From Phycisphaerae bacterium (lineage in GTDB: Bacteria; Planctomycetota; Phycisphaerae; Phycisphaerales; SM1A02): a DNA stretch of 64,000 bases. The translations under genes and the position numbers were made by a program. This document shows, piece after piece, positions 17,831 to 26,794 of this stretch (its first letter is position 1; each line of letters begins with the position of its first letter). The DNA lies in NCBI GenBank assembly GCA_016795035.1, contig JAEUIT010000027.1, positions 1-64,000 on the forward strand. The letters are read 5' to 3'. The notes beneath the pieces were generated by a model that saw nothing but the letters and a program-made list of their open reading frames with translations, ran no database searches and was not told where the DNA came from.

Positions 17831-18301
17831 ATGGCAGCTCGACTCGGCGACAAGGCTCCCCCGATCGCTCTTCCCCAGAAGCCCGGTGACGTCGTGGACG
17901 TCGGGGCGCTCTTTGGAAAGGAGAAGGTCGTCGTCCTCTTCTTCCCGCTCGCTTTCAGCTCGGTCTGCACCGCCGAGATGTGCCACTTCCGCGACAACTG
18001 GGCGCAGTGGACCGGCATCGGCGCGCAGGTCTTCGCGATCTCGATCGACAGCCCGTTTGTGGCCGAGCGGTTCCGTCAGGCCGAGAACATCCCGTTCCCG
18101 GTCCTGAGCGACTTCAACAAGACCGTGTCGGCCTCGTATGGCGCGCTCCACGACGACCTCATGGGCCTGAAGGGCGTGACGAAGCGCGCCGCGTTCGTGA
18201 TCGGCCGCGACGGCAAGATCGCCTACGCCTGGGTCTCCGAAGATCCGCGCGTGCAGGTCGACTTCGATGCTCTGAAGAAGGCCGTCGCCGCCGCGCCGTG
18301 A
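17831..18301 (+). CDS. Peroxiredoxin (AhpE/BCP-like)
   Basis: 156 residues, thioredoxin fold, reducing peroxides in the cytoplasm. The peroxidatic Cys46 lies in FPLAFSSVCTAEMCHF (canonical P-x3-S/T-x2-C-T), and a second Cys51 lies five residues later, as in some AhpE/BCP-type enzymes. Downstream VFAISIDSPFVAERF, FPVLSDFN and KRAAFVIGRDGKIAYAWV complete the fold. The length is that of a single-domain peroxiredoxin without the long C-terminal arm of typical 2-Cys enzymes. It is followed after 74 bp by tRNA-Gly; both are on the plus strand but are probably separate transcripts. Confidence 0.9.
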   Translation: MAARLGDKAPPIALPQKPGDVVDVGALFGKEKVVVLFFPLAFSSVCTAEMCHFRDNWAQWTGIGAQVFAISIDSPFVAERFRQAENIPFPVLSDFNKTVSASYGALHDDLMGLKGVTKRAAFVIGRDGKIAYAWVSEDPRVQVDFDALKKAVAAAP

Positions 18302-18375
18302 CGCGGGATCGACGGTGGTACACTCCAACTCCCCGTTGCAGGCACGCGGCTTCCGCCCGTGCCCGCACCGGCCCC

Positions 18376-18447
18376 GCGGGCGTAGCTCAGTGGTAGAGCG
18401 TCAGCCTTCCAAGCTGAATGTCGAGGGTTCGACCCCCTTCGCCCGCT
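18376..18447 (+). tRNA. tRNA-Gly (anticodon TCC)
   Basis: A 72-nt cloverleaf. The acceptor stem GCGGGCG pairs with CGCCCGC, the D arm is GCTCAGTGGTAGAGC, the anticodon loop CTTCCAA carries TCC, and the T arm contains GGTTCGA. CCA is not encoded. A TACACT element at about 18319-18324 could be a -10 box. The over-represented octamer CGTTGCAG lies between it and the gene (18334-18341). Confidence 0.95.
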
Positions 18448-18467
18448 TTCGATCGCAACAACTTCCG

Positions 18468-18488
18468 AACGGCCGACTTGCGGCCGTT
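18468..18488 (+). terminator. Hairpin after tRNA-Gly
   Basis: Perfect 8-bp arms AACGGCCG and CGGCCGTT around ACTTG, 20 bp past the tRNA. There is no strong T-tract, so termination is plausible but unsure. No gene is seen between here and 18730. Confidence 0.4.
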
Positions 18489-18730
18489 ACCGCCAGTGTC
18501 GGTGTCGAGATCCGTACCTGGGGCAGGGAAGTTGCAAGCCACATTTCACACGACACGTGCCCGACCGAGGCGACGATCGAGTGCTTCGCGTTACAGATCG
18601 CATTCGAGGGCTTGCTGGTTGCCGCGCACTATGTTGTAGCTTCGTGATTGCGTGGCGCGCGATGGTTCGATTCAATGGCGGCATTGCTCGCGGATGTCGA
18701 GGGCGATTAATTTTCCTGCTGAGAGTCACC

Positions 18731-21457
18731 ATGCTTCGCGTTCCGCATCTCTTAGTCATCATGGCCGCCGTCCTCTTTGTAGCGCCGACGACAGTCGTCG
18801 CAGGAGGGTCGAGTCTGTGCTGTGTCGAAGACCTGGATGCCGACGGGACGGTTTCAGCGTCCGACCTTGGGACGCTTCTTGGCGCTTGGGGGACCTTGAC
18901 GGTCGACGATCCCGCCGACATTGATGGCTCCGGCTTTGTCGACGCGACTGATCTCGGCCTGGTATTGGGGGCGTGGGGGCCCTGTCCGAGCACCTGTCTT
19001 AAGACACTGCTAGTCGGGACCGTCGCGTTTGCCGATCAATCGCCGGTGGTGAATGCAGTTGTGGTAACGCGACAAGGCGGGAAGGGCATTTCCGACAACG
19101 ACGGTAACTTCGCCGTTGAAGTCGAGGTGATTGAAGGTACGACCTCCTTGGCTGTCACAGCAGTCGTCACGCTCAAAGGTGTCACATATGCAGGTATGAA
19201 GGAGGTGTTCGGGCTCGAGCTTGACGGCACAACCGACGTCGGCGTGATCACGGTGTCGGCGAATCTGGATTGCAATCCAGCTTGGATTCCTACTTTCGGC
19301 GGCGCCCCTGGGATCGATGGCGACGTGTGGGCGCTTGCGGTGTTCGACGACGGTTCCGGCGCGGGCCCCGCGCTCTATGCCGCGGGGAGTTTTGACATGG
19401 CCGGTGGGGAACCGGCTGCGAACATCGCAATGTGGAACGGCGAGTCGTGGTTTCCCCTCGGCCAAGGGACGAACTCACTTGTTCGAGCGCTCGCTGTGTT
19501 TGACGACGGTACGGGCCCAGCGCTCTACGCCGGCGGGTGGTTCACGACTGCCGGTGGGATCGACGCAAGCGCCGTGGCGAAGTGGGACGGGTGCAAATGG
19601 TCCTCGCTTGGCGAGGGGCTAAACGGTCCCGCGTTTGCGCTTACCGTGTATGACTCTGGAGGGGGTAACGGCCCGTCTCTAATCGTGGGCGGCGAATTCA
19701 CCTTGGCTGGAGGCAACTCGGTGAGTCGCATCGCTCAGTGGGATGGCGTCAACTGGTCTGGACTAGGGACTGGAGTGACAGGCGGGAACGTGTATTCGCT
19801 CCTTGCGGATCTCCCTGAGGGATCTAGCGAAGGGACATTGGTCGTAGGCGGGAGTTTCACTGCTGCGGGAGGTTTGCCCGCAAGTCGAATTGCAAGGTGG
19901 GACGGTACTTCATGGTCCACGTTTGGGGAAGGCCTGAACGATGCGGTGCTCGCGCTCGTCTATTTTGACGATGGGTCCGGCGGTGGGCGTCGACTTTACG
20001 CGGGTGGCGACTTCACTAATTCCGGTGGCTCACCAGTCAAGCGTGTCGCGACGTGGAATGGAGAGTCGTGGGCCCAAATTGGCTCGGGGCTCCCTGCCGC
20101 GGTTTACAGTCTTCGGGTGTTTGACGATGGAAGCGGGGTTGGCCCCTCGCTTATTGCTGCCGGCGACTTTGGACAGAATGTCGCTCGATGGACCGGGATC
20201 GGTTGGGTTGCGTTGGGCGGTACGTTCAGTGGTTTCGTGAAGGCGTTGGTCGAGCTGGAAGGAAGCGGTGCAAGTCGGTCGACTCTCGTTGCCGGAGGGA
20301 GCTTCGCCAGTGCCCCCGGCGGTGTACCCGCCATGCGGATCGCGAGCTGGGACGGCTCTTCCTGGACGGCGACTGGACCCGGCATCAAGGGAAGCGTCGT
20401 CGCGGTAGCGGTCTTTGACGACGGAACCGGCGAGGGACCAGCGCTCTACGCCGCCGGGACATTCAGAGGTGCCGGAGATGCGAGTTCGGCGGAGCGGATC
20501 GCAAGATGGAACGGCTACACATGGACACCGCTTGGAGCAGGCGTGGATGGCGCGGTAACTGCACTGCGTGTGTTTGACGATGGGAACGGTGGCGGACCCG
20601 CGCTCTACGTTGCAGGCTTCTTCGCAAGCGCTGGCGGCGTGCCAGCCTCGCGCATCGCGAGATGGAACGGGTCCAGTTGGTCGTCCTTGGGATCCGGGCT
20701 TACTGGCGCGGTCGCCTACACACTTGAGGTTTACGACGACGGGACGGGACTCGGGCCACGGCTATTCGTCGGCGGCAACTTTACGAAGGCGGGCGGCATC
20801 ACAGTGAATCGTGTCGCGGCGTGGGACGGCAAGAGTTGGTCAACGCTCGGGTCCGGGATGAACGGAACCGTGTGGTCAATGGCGGCGGTCAACGTAGGCA
20901 CGAGCGGTACAGCGCTCTTCGTCGGCGGCGACTTTACGACGGCGGGTGGCGCGCCGGCGACTCGAATTGCGCGATGGGATGGAACCGGATGGTCCCCCGT
21001 TGGAACCGGCGTTGACGCCTCGGTGCGGGCACTCGCCGAGTTCGACACAGGCGACGGATCCGGAGCGTCGCTATTCGCGGGGGGAAACTTCACGTCGGCG
21101 GGCGGTGCGTCGGTGGGGCGCGTCGCTCGGTGGGACGGATCGCGGTGGACTGCTGTTGGTGTCGGCTTTGACTCGTGGGTCAGGGCGCTCTTCGTTCATG
21201 ACGATGGTTCCGGAACTGGGCCCGCCCTCTACGCGGGAGGGGCATTCCAGTTTGCGGACGGAACTCAAGCCCAGCGCATCGCCAAGCTCGATCGTGGAGC
21301 TTGGGTACCGATCCCGGGCGTTGTCGACGGGGACGTTCGTGCTTTTGCGTCCTTCAACGACCGGACGAGCGACGTACCAGCGCTGTTTGTCGCGGGCGAG
21401 TTCTACATGGGGCCGGCTGGCGACGCATATCTCTCAAAGTGGGGCTGCCAACCGTAG
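18731..21457 (+). CDS. Secreted 14-repeat kelch/propeller-like protein with N-terminal dockerin-like pair
   Basis: 908 residues. A signal peptide (LLVIMAAVLFVAPTTVVAGG) is followed directly by two dockerin-like motifs (DLDADGTVSASDLGTLLGAWG-type and DIDGSGFVDATDLGLVLGAWG-type, about residues 30-80). This is N-terminal, the reverse of most paralogues here. Next is a carboxypeptidase-regulatory-like beta domain (VGTVAFADQSPVVNAVVV, ~85-165). Then come 13 complete and one terminal repeat of ~47 residues with PALYAGGxFTxAGG ... IARWDGxxWxxLGxG. ATG 18731 is chosen because it opens the signal and follows GAGAG. Third-position GC looks lower than in neighbours (more ggt, agt, ttt), unlike the paralogue at 28638, hinting at different ancestry. 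It ends 21 bp from the convergent monooxygenase gene. Confidence 0.82.
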   Translation: MLRVPHLLVIMAAVLFVAPTTVVAGGSSLCCVEDLDADGTVSASDLGTLLGAWGTLTVDDPADIDGSGFVDATDLGLVLGAWGPCPSTCLKTLLVGTVAFADQSPVVNAVVVTRQGGKGISDNDGNFAVEVEVIEGTTSLAVTAVVTLKGVTYAGMKEVFGLELDGTTDVGVITVSANLDCNPAWIPTFGGAPGIDGDVWALAVFDDGSGAGPALYAAGSFDMAGGEPAANIAMWNGESWFPLGQGTNSLVRALAVFDDGTGPALYAGGWFTTAGGIDASAVAKWDGCKWSSLGEGLNGPAFALTVYDSGGGNGPSLIVGGEFTLAGGNSVSRIAQWDGVNWSGLGTGVTGGNVYSLLADLPEGSSEGTLVVGGSFTAAGGLPASRIARWDGTSWSTFGEGLNDAVLALVYFDDGSGGGRRLYAGGDFTNSGGSPVKRVATWNGESWAQIGSGLPAAVYSLRVFDDGSGVGPSLIAAGDFGQNVARWTGIGWVALGGTFSGFVKALVELEGSGASRSTLVAGGSFASAPGGVPAMRIASWDGSSWTATGPGIKGSVVAVAVFDDGTGEGPALYAAGTFRGAGDASSAERIARWNGYTWTPLGAGVDGAVTALRVFDDGNGGGPALYVAGFFASAGGVPASRIARWNGSSWSSLGSGLTGAVAYTLEVYDDGTGLGPRLFVGGNFTKAGGITVNRVAAWDGKSWSTLGSGMNGTVWSMAAVNVGTSGTALFVGGDFTTAGGAPATRIARWDGTGWSPVGTGVDASVRALAEFDTGDGSGASLFAGGNFTSAGGASVGRVARWDGSRWTAVGVGFDSWVRALFVHDDGSGTGPALYAGGAFQFADGTQAQRIAKLDRGAWVPIPGVVDGDVRAFASFNDRTSDVPALFVAGEFYMGPAGDAYLSKWGCQP

Positions 21458-21478
21458 GACGCGTAGAAGTCCGCACGC

Positions 21479-23089
21479 CTACGTCGACGCCACGAGGTAG
21501 GTGCCAAGGTGCCGGATCACCGCCGCCGCGTCGGCGCCGAAGGTCCGCTGCGCGAGGTAGCCGTCCGGGCGGACCACCACGATCTGCGGGCCAGCGTGGC
21601 CGAGCTTCGCCGCGAGGCGCCCGGTCGCGTCGCGCCAGACGGAGGGGGCGAGCGTCGGCGTGTCACGTGCAACGATGAGGCGGGTCGTGACGGCGCCCGG
21701 GAATCGTCGCTCCACCTCGGCTGCAACGCGGAGAAGGTCGTCGGCGCCGGTGCCGTCTGCGGCCGGAACGAGGAGGAGGGCGTGGCGCGGATCGCGAAGG
21801 ATGGCGAAGAGGGACGTGGTCTCGCCATCGGGACGGGCGAGCGGCGCGTCTGGCAGGCGGTCGCCTGCGGCAAGCGTGCCGTGCGGCACGTGCGGGCCGT
21901 GCGCGGAGAGCGGGCTTGTCCGGTAGGAGATCCCGGTCTCGAGCCACTCCTCCCGCAGGCGATCGCGGGCGAACCCGAACGACGCCACGATCGGCACGAC
22001 GTGATTCCGGAGCCACTGCGCGAGCGGATGTCGCAGCGTCGCCACGGCGGTGAGGCGGCCGGCGTTTGCGAGCACGCTTTCGGCGACCGGACTTCGCTCG
22101 ATGGTGTAGCTCGCGAGGAGCGGTTCCGCGCGCCCGCGACCGTGCACGATCGCCGCCAGTTTCCAGGCGAGGTTGAAGGCGTCCTGCATGCCGGTGTTCA
22201 TGCCTTGGCCGCCGGCCGGGCTATGGATGTGCGCGGCGTCGCCTGCAACGTAGACGCGGCCGCGGCCGTACGTCGACACCTTGCGCTCGTGGATGCGAAA
22301 CGAGGAGAGCCAGTGCGGGTTTGAAACGCTGAGCCCGCGCGGGCCGCGCGCGGCGACGATCGCGGCAACGGCCTCGAGGGTCGGCGCGGGGCGGGGCGAC
22401 TCGGTCGCATGGCCGAGATCGGCGATCACGCGGAAGCGAGCGCCGCCCGTTGGGAAGATCGCCAGAACGCCGTCCTCCGCAAGGAAGATGTTGATCTCGT
22501 CGCGAGCCAGGTCGCCCGCGATGTCGATATCCGCGAGAAGCCAATCGTTCGGCTCCGCGTTGCCGCCGAACGGAAGGTCGAGGAGATGTCGCACGGTGCT
22601 GTGCGCGCCGTCGCACCCGACGACGAACGACGCGTCCACGCGCTCCACGTTGCCGGTGGCGGATCGAAGCGTCGCGACGACCCGGTCCGGTCGCTCTTCG
22701 AGCGAGACGAGTTCGACGGATCGTTCGACGGCGATCCCTTGGCGCGCGAGATGGTCGCCCAAGAGCTTCTCCGTCTCACTTTGCGGCAAGAGGAGCGGGA
22801 AACCGTACGGGCTTTCGTCGGAGGCAAGTTCGATCCTCGCGATCCGGCTGCCGTTCGCATGGATGTTCCCCGCCTTGCCTGCGATGCCGTGCGCGACGAA
22901 CGTGGTCGCCAACCCGAGCCGGTCGAGCAATTCGAGCGAGCGGCACCAGACCACGAGCGCCTTGGAGGTCGTCGTTGCAGCCGGGGCCTTGTCGACGATG
23001 CGACAGTCGACGCCCTGGAATCGAAGTGCGGCCGCGAGCGTGAGGCCGACCGGGCCGGCGCCGACGACGAGGATGGGAAGCGATGTCAT
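21479..23089 (-). CDS. FAD-dependent aromatic-ring monooxygenase (PheA/TetX/UbiH type)
   Basis: 536 residues of the class A flavoprotein hydroxylase family (FAD_binding_3). Motifs: VVGAGPVGLTLAAAL (Rossmann GxGxxG, near residue 7), CDGAHSTVRHLL (DG motif, NADPH/FAD contact), and VYVAGDAAHIHSPAGGQGMN (GD motif, FAD ribityl). A C-terminal thioredoxin-like domain (about residues 400-536; ALLLVPAADG, IVVVRPDGYLA) is as in phenol/pentachlorophenol hydroxylase relatives. It probably hydroxylates an aromatic or polyketide-like substrate with NAD(P)H and O2; the substrate is unknown. ATG 23089 begins just before the Rossmann strand. Divergent from the catabolic operon at 23490. Confidence 0.87.
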   Translation of the reverse strand: MTSLPILVVGAGPVGLTLAAALRFQGVDCRIVDKAPAATTTSKALVVWCRSLELLDRLGLATTFVAHGIAGKAGNIHANGSRIARIELASDESPYGFPLLLPQSETEKLLGDHLARQGIAVERSVELVSLEERPDRVVATLRSATGNVERVDASFVVGCDGAHSTVRHLLDLPFGGNAEPNDWLLADIDIAGDLARDEINIFLAEDGVLAIFPTGGARFRVIADLGHATESPRPAPTLEAVAAIVAARGPRGLSVSNPHWLSSFRIHERKVSTYGRGRVYVAGDAAHIHSPAGGQGMNTGMQDAFNLAWKLAAIVHGRGRAEPLLASYTIERSPVAESVLANAGRLTAVATLRHPLAQWLRNHVVPIVASFGFARDRLREEWLETGISYRTSPLSAHGPHVPHGTLAAGDRLPDAPLARPDGETTSLFAILRDPRHALLLVPAADGTGADDLLRVAAEVERRFPGAVTTRLIVARDTPTLAPSVWRDATGRLAAKLGHAGPQIVVVRPDGYLAQRTFGADAAAVIRHLGTYLVAST

Positions 23090-23489
23090 GCGTGGAGGTT
23101 CAGGTTGCGCGAGGCTCGCCACTATCGGCATCGAGCGTCGATGATCGCACGCTTCCTCGAAGTCCGTCGTCGATCGGTGCAGATGCCGTCCTCAGAGAAC
23201 GCGCTCGGCATGATGGCGGTCATCGACGACGGACGGCGTCGCCACCCGCGCGAGCCTTCCAGTACGGCCGGGCCCGAAGGCGCTGCCGAGGATCGCCATG
23301 ATTCGACCTCGAGCCGACCGGCCGGCGGCGTCCGAGGTCGTCGCGGGGTCCGGCGGGCGAGCGAACGCACGTCGGAGCGGCCTCGCGGCCCGCTCGGGCA
23401 TCGCCGCACTTGGCGTTACGATCGCCCGCCAACCACTCAGGACTCGCTCGGGTTCGGGGCTCGAGCGACCACGGCAACGGAGACGCACG
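23090..23489. other. Divergent intergenic region, no gene recognised
   Basis: A 400-bp gap between the monooxygenase (minus) and the epimerase-like gene (plus). It should contain both promoters, but no clear -35/-10 pair or operator stands out. Open frames crossing it are Arg-rich and lack motifs. Confidence 0.35.
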
Positions 23490-24374
23490 ATGTTCAAGCT
23501 CGCGGCGCACAACTGGATGAGGCCGGAACCGCTCGAAGTCACGCTCGCCCGGCTCTCGAGGCTCGGCTACGCCGGCATCGAGATCATGGGCGAGCCCGCC
23601 CGCTACGAACCGAAGGCGACACGGGCCCTCCTCAAGAAGCACAAGGTGGAGTGCTGGGGCGCGGTTTCGATCATGCTCAAGTGCCGAGACCTGATTCACG
23701 CGGACTACTACCTGCGGCTCGGATCGATCGCCTATCTCAAGGACTGCATCACGCTTGTGAAGGAGCTTGGCGGGCAGATCATGACGATCGTGCCGAGCGA
23801 GGTCGGCAAGATCGCGGCGATGGCGGATCCGGAAACCGAGTGGTCGTGGGCGGTCGAAGGGCTGCGCCAGGTCGCGGAGCATGCCAGGAAGCAGAAAGTC
23901 CGCATTGCCATCGAGCCATTGAATAGATTCGAGACGAACTTCCTCAATCGCCACGATCAAGCGCTCGCGCTTGCCGCCGAGGTGGGCGACGAGGTCGGCG
24001 TCTGCCTCGACGCCTTCCATATCAATATCGAGGAGGAGGATCCCTTCGCCGCGATCCGAAAGGTCGGCAAGAAGCTCTTCGACTTCCACATCGCCGACAA
24101 CAACCGTCGTCCGCCGGGCGAGGGCACGTACGACTGGAAGAAGCTCCTGAAGACGCTCGATGACATCGGGTACCGCGGCTTCCTCACGACCGAGTTCGTC
24201 GTGCCTATGGACCGATCTCCGCTCGCGAAGAAGTCCTCTGACAGTGGCACCACCGCGACGGCCGAGGAGTTGAAGTTCATCCGCGACCACGGCAGCGACC
24301 TCATGTCGGACGCCGAGTACAGCGGGCACTTCGAGCGTTGCATCAAGCACATTCGGAAGTGTGAGCCGAAGTGA
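23490..24374 (+). CDS. Sugar phosphate isomerase/epimerase, ketose 3-epimerase-like
   Basis: 294 residues, xylose isomerase-like TIM barrel. The metal and catalytic residues of the D-tagatose/D-psicose 3-epimerase group are visible in context: Glu in IAIEPLNRFETNFLN, Asp in VCLDAFHINIEEED, His in FDFHIADNNRRPPGEG and Glu in FLTTEFVVP. The NRFE, FH-NIEE and NRR-PG-G signatures are those of ketose 3-epimerases, so C3 epimerisation of a free keto sugar is the best guess. ATG 23490 follows GGAGA at spacing 5. It is the first gene of a run of four plus-strand genes, though the next starts after a 159-bp gap holding heptamer repeats. Confidence 0.82.
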   Translation: MFKLAAHNWMRPEPLEVTLARLSRLGYAGIEIMGEPARYEPKATRALLKKHKVECWGAVSIMLKCRDLIHADYYLRLGSIAYLKDCITLVKELGGQIMTIVPSEVGKIAAMADPETEWSWAVEGLRQVAEHARKQKVRIAIEPLNRFETNFLNRHDQALALAAEVGDEVGVCLDAFHINIEEEDPFAAIRKVGKKLFDFHIADNNRRPPGEGTYDWKKLLKTLDDIGYRGFLTTEFVVPMDRSPLAKKSSDSGTTATAEELKFIRDHGSDLMSDAEYSGHFERCIKHIRKCEPK

Positions 24375-24387
24375 GGAAGAGACGCAG

Positions 24388-24488
24388 GGATTCAGGATTC
24401 AGGATTCAGGATTCAGTGGAGAAGGGCACGTCAGCCCTACACCTCGGGTGTTTTCACCCTGACTCCTGACTCCTGACTCCTGACTCCC
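24388..24488. repeat. Facing 7-bp repeat arrays (4 + 4 units)
   Basis: Four exact GGATTCA units (24388-24415) are followed after 45 bp by four GACTCCT/GACTCCC units (24461-24488), which read GGAGTCA on the other strand. Facing arrays can pair over ~28 nt with one mismatch per heptamer, giving a long imperfect stem-loop between two same-strand genes. Compare 46511-46611. Confidence 0.75.
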
Positions 24489-24533
24489 CACTCCGTTCTC
24501 TCGCGATCCAGCGTCTGCCTCACACCGCCGTCG

Positions 24534-25811
24534 ATGACGAGCTCTCCCGTTCGAACATCCCGCCTCCCCACCGTCCTCCTCATCGGCACCCTCGACACGA
24601 AGGGGCCGGAGTGCGCGCACCTTGCGGAGCGGGTGCGGGCGTTCGGCTGCAACGCGGTGATTCTCGACAGCGGCATCCTCGGCGAGCCGATCGGCGTGCG
24701 CCCCGACATCACGCGCGAGGAGGTCGCCCGGGCCGCGGGCTTCGACCTCGCCGCGATTCGCGCCACCGGAGCGCGCGGGCCGGCGGTGCGTCGCATGCTC
24801 GACGGCGTTCGTGCCGTCACGCTTCGTCTCGCGGCCGAGTCGAAGATCGACGGCCTCGTGGCCCTTGGCGGCGCCGAAGGGTCGGTGCTCGCGGCCGCAC
24901 CTGCGCGGGCCTTGCCGCTCGGATTTCCGAAGCTCATCGTGACGCCCATCGCGAGCGGCCATCGCCGCTTCGGTCCGCTCGTCGGCACGCGCGACGTCAC
25001 GCTCATGCACTCGGTCGTCGACATCCTCGGGCTGAATAGCGTCTCGCGTGAGATATTCGACAACGCGGCGGCGGCGATCGCGGGGATGGCGACCGCGTAT
25101 GCAACGCGGAGAACGGTGCAGGCCGCGGCGTCGCATCTCGAGGTCGCGGCGACGATGCTCGGCAACACCACGCGGCCGCTGATGCGCATCCGCGAGCGGC
25201 TCGCGGCCAAGGGGATCGAGCTCGTCCTCTTCCACGCCAATGGCGTCGGCGGCGAGGCGATGGAGGAGTTCGTGGAGGCGGGGCGATTCGCGGCGACGCT
25301 CGACTACACGGTGAGCGAGCTCGCCGCGGAAGTGGCCGGGGGATTCCACCGATCCGGCCGCGAGCGGCCGCGCGCGGCGGGCGAGCGGGGGATCCCGCAG
25401 GTGCTCGTGCCGGGGTGTCCGGACTTCGCGGTCTTCGGCGCGAAGGCCGAGGTCCCCGAGTCGATGCGATCGCGGCCGATCTACGAGCACAATCCCGAGT
25501 TCACGCTCGTGCGTCTCACGCGCGACGAGGAGCTCGAGGTCGCGCGGCGTCTCGCCGCCCGCGCCGGCGCGGCCAAGGGGCCGGTCACGATGCTTCTTCC
25601 GCTCGGCGGGCTCTCGATCCCGGACGCTCCGGGCGGCGCCTTCCGCGACGAGGCGATCTCCGCCGCGTTCTTCGCGGAGCTTCGCCGGGGCGTCGCGGGC
25701 GCGCCGCACGTCCGGGTCGTCGACGTCGAGGCGCACATCAACGACGACGCGTTCGCCGATCGGACGCTCGAGGCGCTTGCGTCGTATCTTCCGGCGCTTC
25801 ACGGAAGGTGA
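24534..25811 (+). CDS. Tm-1-like / UPF0261 family protein
   Basis: 425 residues. The N-terminal half has the family signature LIGTLDTKGPECAHLAERVR and GGAEGSVLAAAPARALPLGFPKLIVTP (shown here as GGAEGS and PKLIVTP), with TRDVTLMHSVVDILGLN. The C-terminal half has ELVLFHANGVGGEAMEEFV, VPGCPDFAVFGAKAEVP and PLGGLSIPDAPGGAFRD. This matches UPF0261/Tm-1-like ATP-binding proteins, which form a two-domain fold; a plant member (tomato Tm-1) is an inhibitor of viral replication. The bacterial role is uncharacterised to my knowledge. Gene context (epimerase-like, creatininase-like, FAD oxidase) suggests small-molecule catabolism. 32 bp before the next gene. Confidence 0.85.
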   Translation: MTSSPVRTSRLPTVLLIGTLDTKGPECAHLAERVRAFGCNAVILDSGILGEPIGVRPDITREEVARAAGFDLAAIRATGARGPAVRRMLDGVRAVTLRLAAESKIDGLVALGGAEGSVLAAAPARALPLGFPKLIVTPIASGHRRFGPLVGTRDVTLMHSVVDILGLNSVSREIFDNAAAAIAGMATAYATRRTVQAAASHLEVAATMLGNTTRPLMRIRERLAAKGIELVLFHANGVGGEAMEEFVEAGRFAATLDYTVSELAAEVAGGFHRSGRERPRAAGERGIPQVLVPGCPDFAVFGAKAEVPESMRSRPIYEHNPEFTLVRLTRDEELEVARRLAARAGAAKGPVTMLLPLGGLSIPDAPGGAFRDEAISAAFFAELRRGVAGAPHVRVVDVEAHINDDAFADRTLEALASYLPALHGR

Positions 25812-25843
25812 CGCCGCGAGCGCGGCGCGAGACAGGAGTGACC

Positions 25844-26794
25844 ATGACCGGACCCGCCGCCAATCCCAATCGCCCGAAGATCCATCAGGACGACGTGCAC
25901 GCGCCGCCGCGCTCGACGCTGAAGCTCGGGTTCCCCTCGTTCTGCCTGGGCGACCTCTCCTGCGTCGACGTGAAGGAGTACCTGAAGCACTCCGACACGA
26001 TCCTCGTGCCGAAGGCGAGCCTCGAGCAGCACGGCCCGCACCTGCCGCTTTTCTGCGACACGATCACCTCCCTCGAGGTGGCGCGGCGCGCCGGCGAACA
26101 GGCGGGCATCATGTATACGCCGCCGCTCTGGCTTGGCTATTCGCCCCAACATATGCGCGGCCCGGGCGAGGGGACCGGCACGGTGACGCTCCGCGTCGAA
26201 ACCTATCTGAACCTCCTCTATGACATCGGCCGAAGCCTGATCCACCACGGATTCAACCGCGTCGTCTTCGTCAACGGCCACGGCTCGAACGTGAAGGTCG
26301 TCGATCCGGTCCTTCGTCGGCTGCGCAGCGAGACCGGCGCCCTCATCGCGTACTACAAGCCCTACGCCGAGCGCTATCTCGGCATGCTGAAGGACATCCT
26401 GGAAGGGCCGCCCGAGGAGACGCCGGGCTGGCACGCGGGCGAGCTCGAGACGAGCCAGTGCCTCTGCCACAACGAGAAGTTAGTCCGCCTCGACCGCGCG
26501 AAGCCCGACCGCGCGAAGGCCCCCGACTGGCTCGGGCCGGCGTGGCAGAAGAATGACGGCATGCCCGACGCCGAGTTCCAGGGGCACCAGTACTTCAACT
26601 TCCCCTTCGAGCACGCGGAGTTCACGAAGAGCGGCGTGATGGGGAACCCTGAGCGGGGCACGCGCGAGAAGGGGGAGATCGCGTTCCGGCGCTTCGCGAA
26701 CCACCTGATCGACGCGGTGCACGAGCTCGAGAAGGTGAAGCTCGACGTCCACGATCGCGACTGGACGGTCGGGAAGGCGATGGGTGTGTCGTGA
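25844..26794 (+). CDS. Creatininase-family amidohydrolase
   Basis: 316 residues. Creatininase/MftE-like metal sites: PKASLEQHGPHLPLFCDT supplies Glu, His and Asp ligands, VFVNGHGSNVKVV the NGHG(N) loop, and WHAGELETSQCL the HAGexETS ligand motif. Family members hydrolyse cyclic amides (creatinine, 3-dehydroshikimate-unrelated lactams) or process peptide precursors; the actual substrate is unknown. ATG 25844 follows AGGAG at good spacing. It overlaps the following FAD oxidase gene by 4 bp (GTGA), indicating translational coupling and shared function. Confidence 0.86.
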   Translation: MTGPAANPNRPKIHQDDVHAPPRSTLKLGFPSFCLGDLSCVDVKEYLKHSDTILVPKASLEQHGPHLPLFCDTITSLEVARRAGEQAGIMYTPPLWLGYSPQHMRGPGEGTGTVTLRVETYLNLLYDIGRSLIHHGFNRVVFVNGHGSNVKVVDPVLRRLRSETGALIAYYKPYAERYLGMLKDILEGPPEETPGWHAGELETSQCLCHNEKLVRLDRAKPDRAKAPDWLGPAWQKNDGMPDAEFQGHQYFNFPFEHAEFTKSGVMGNPERGTREKGEIAFRRFANHLIDAVHELEKVKLDVHDRDWTVGKAMGVS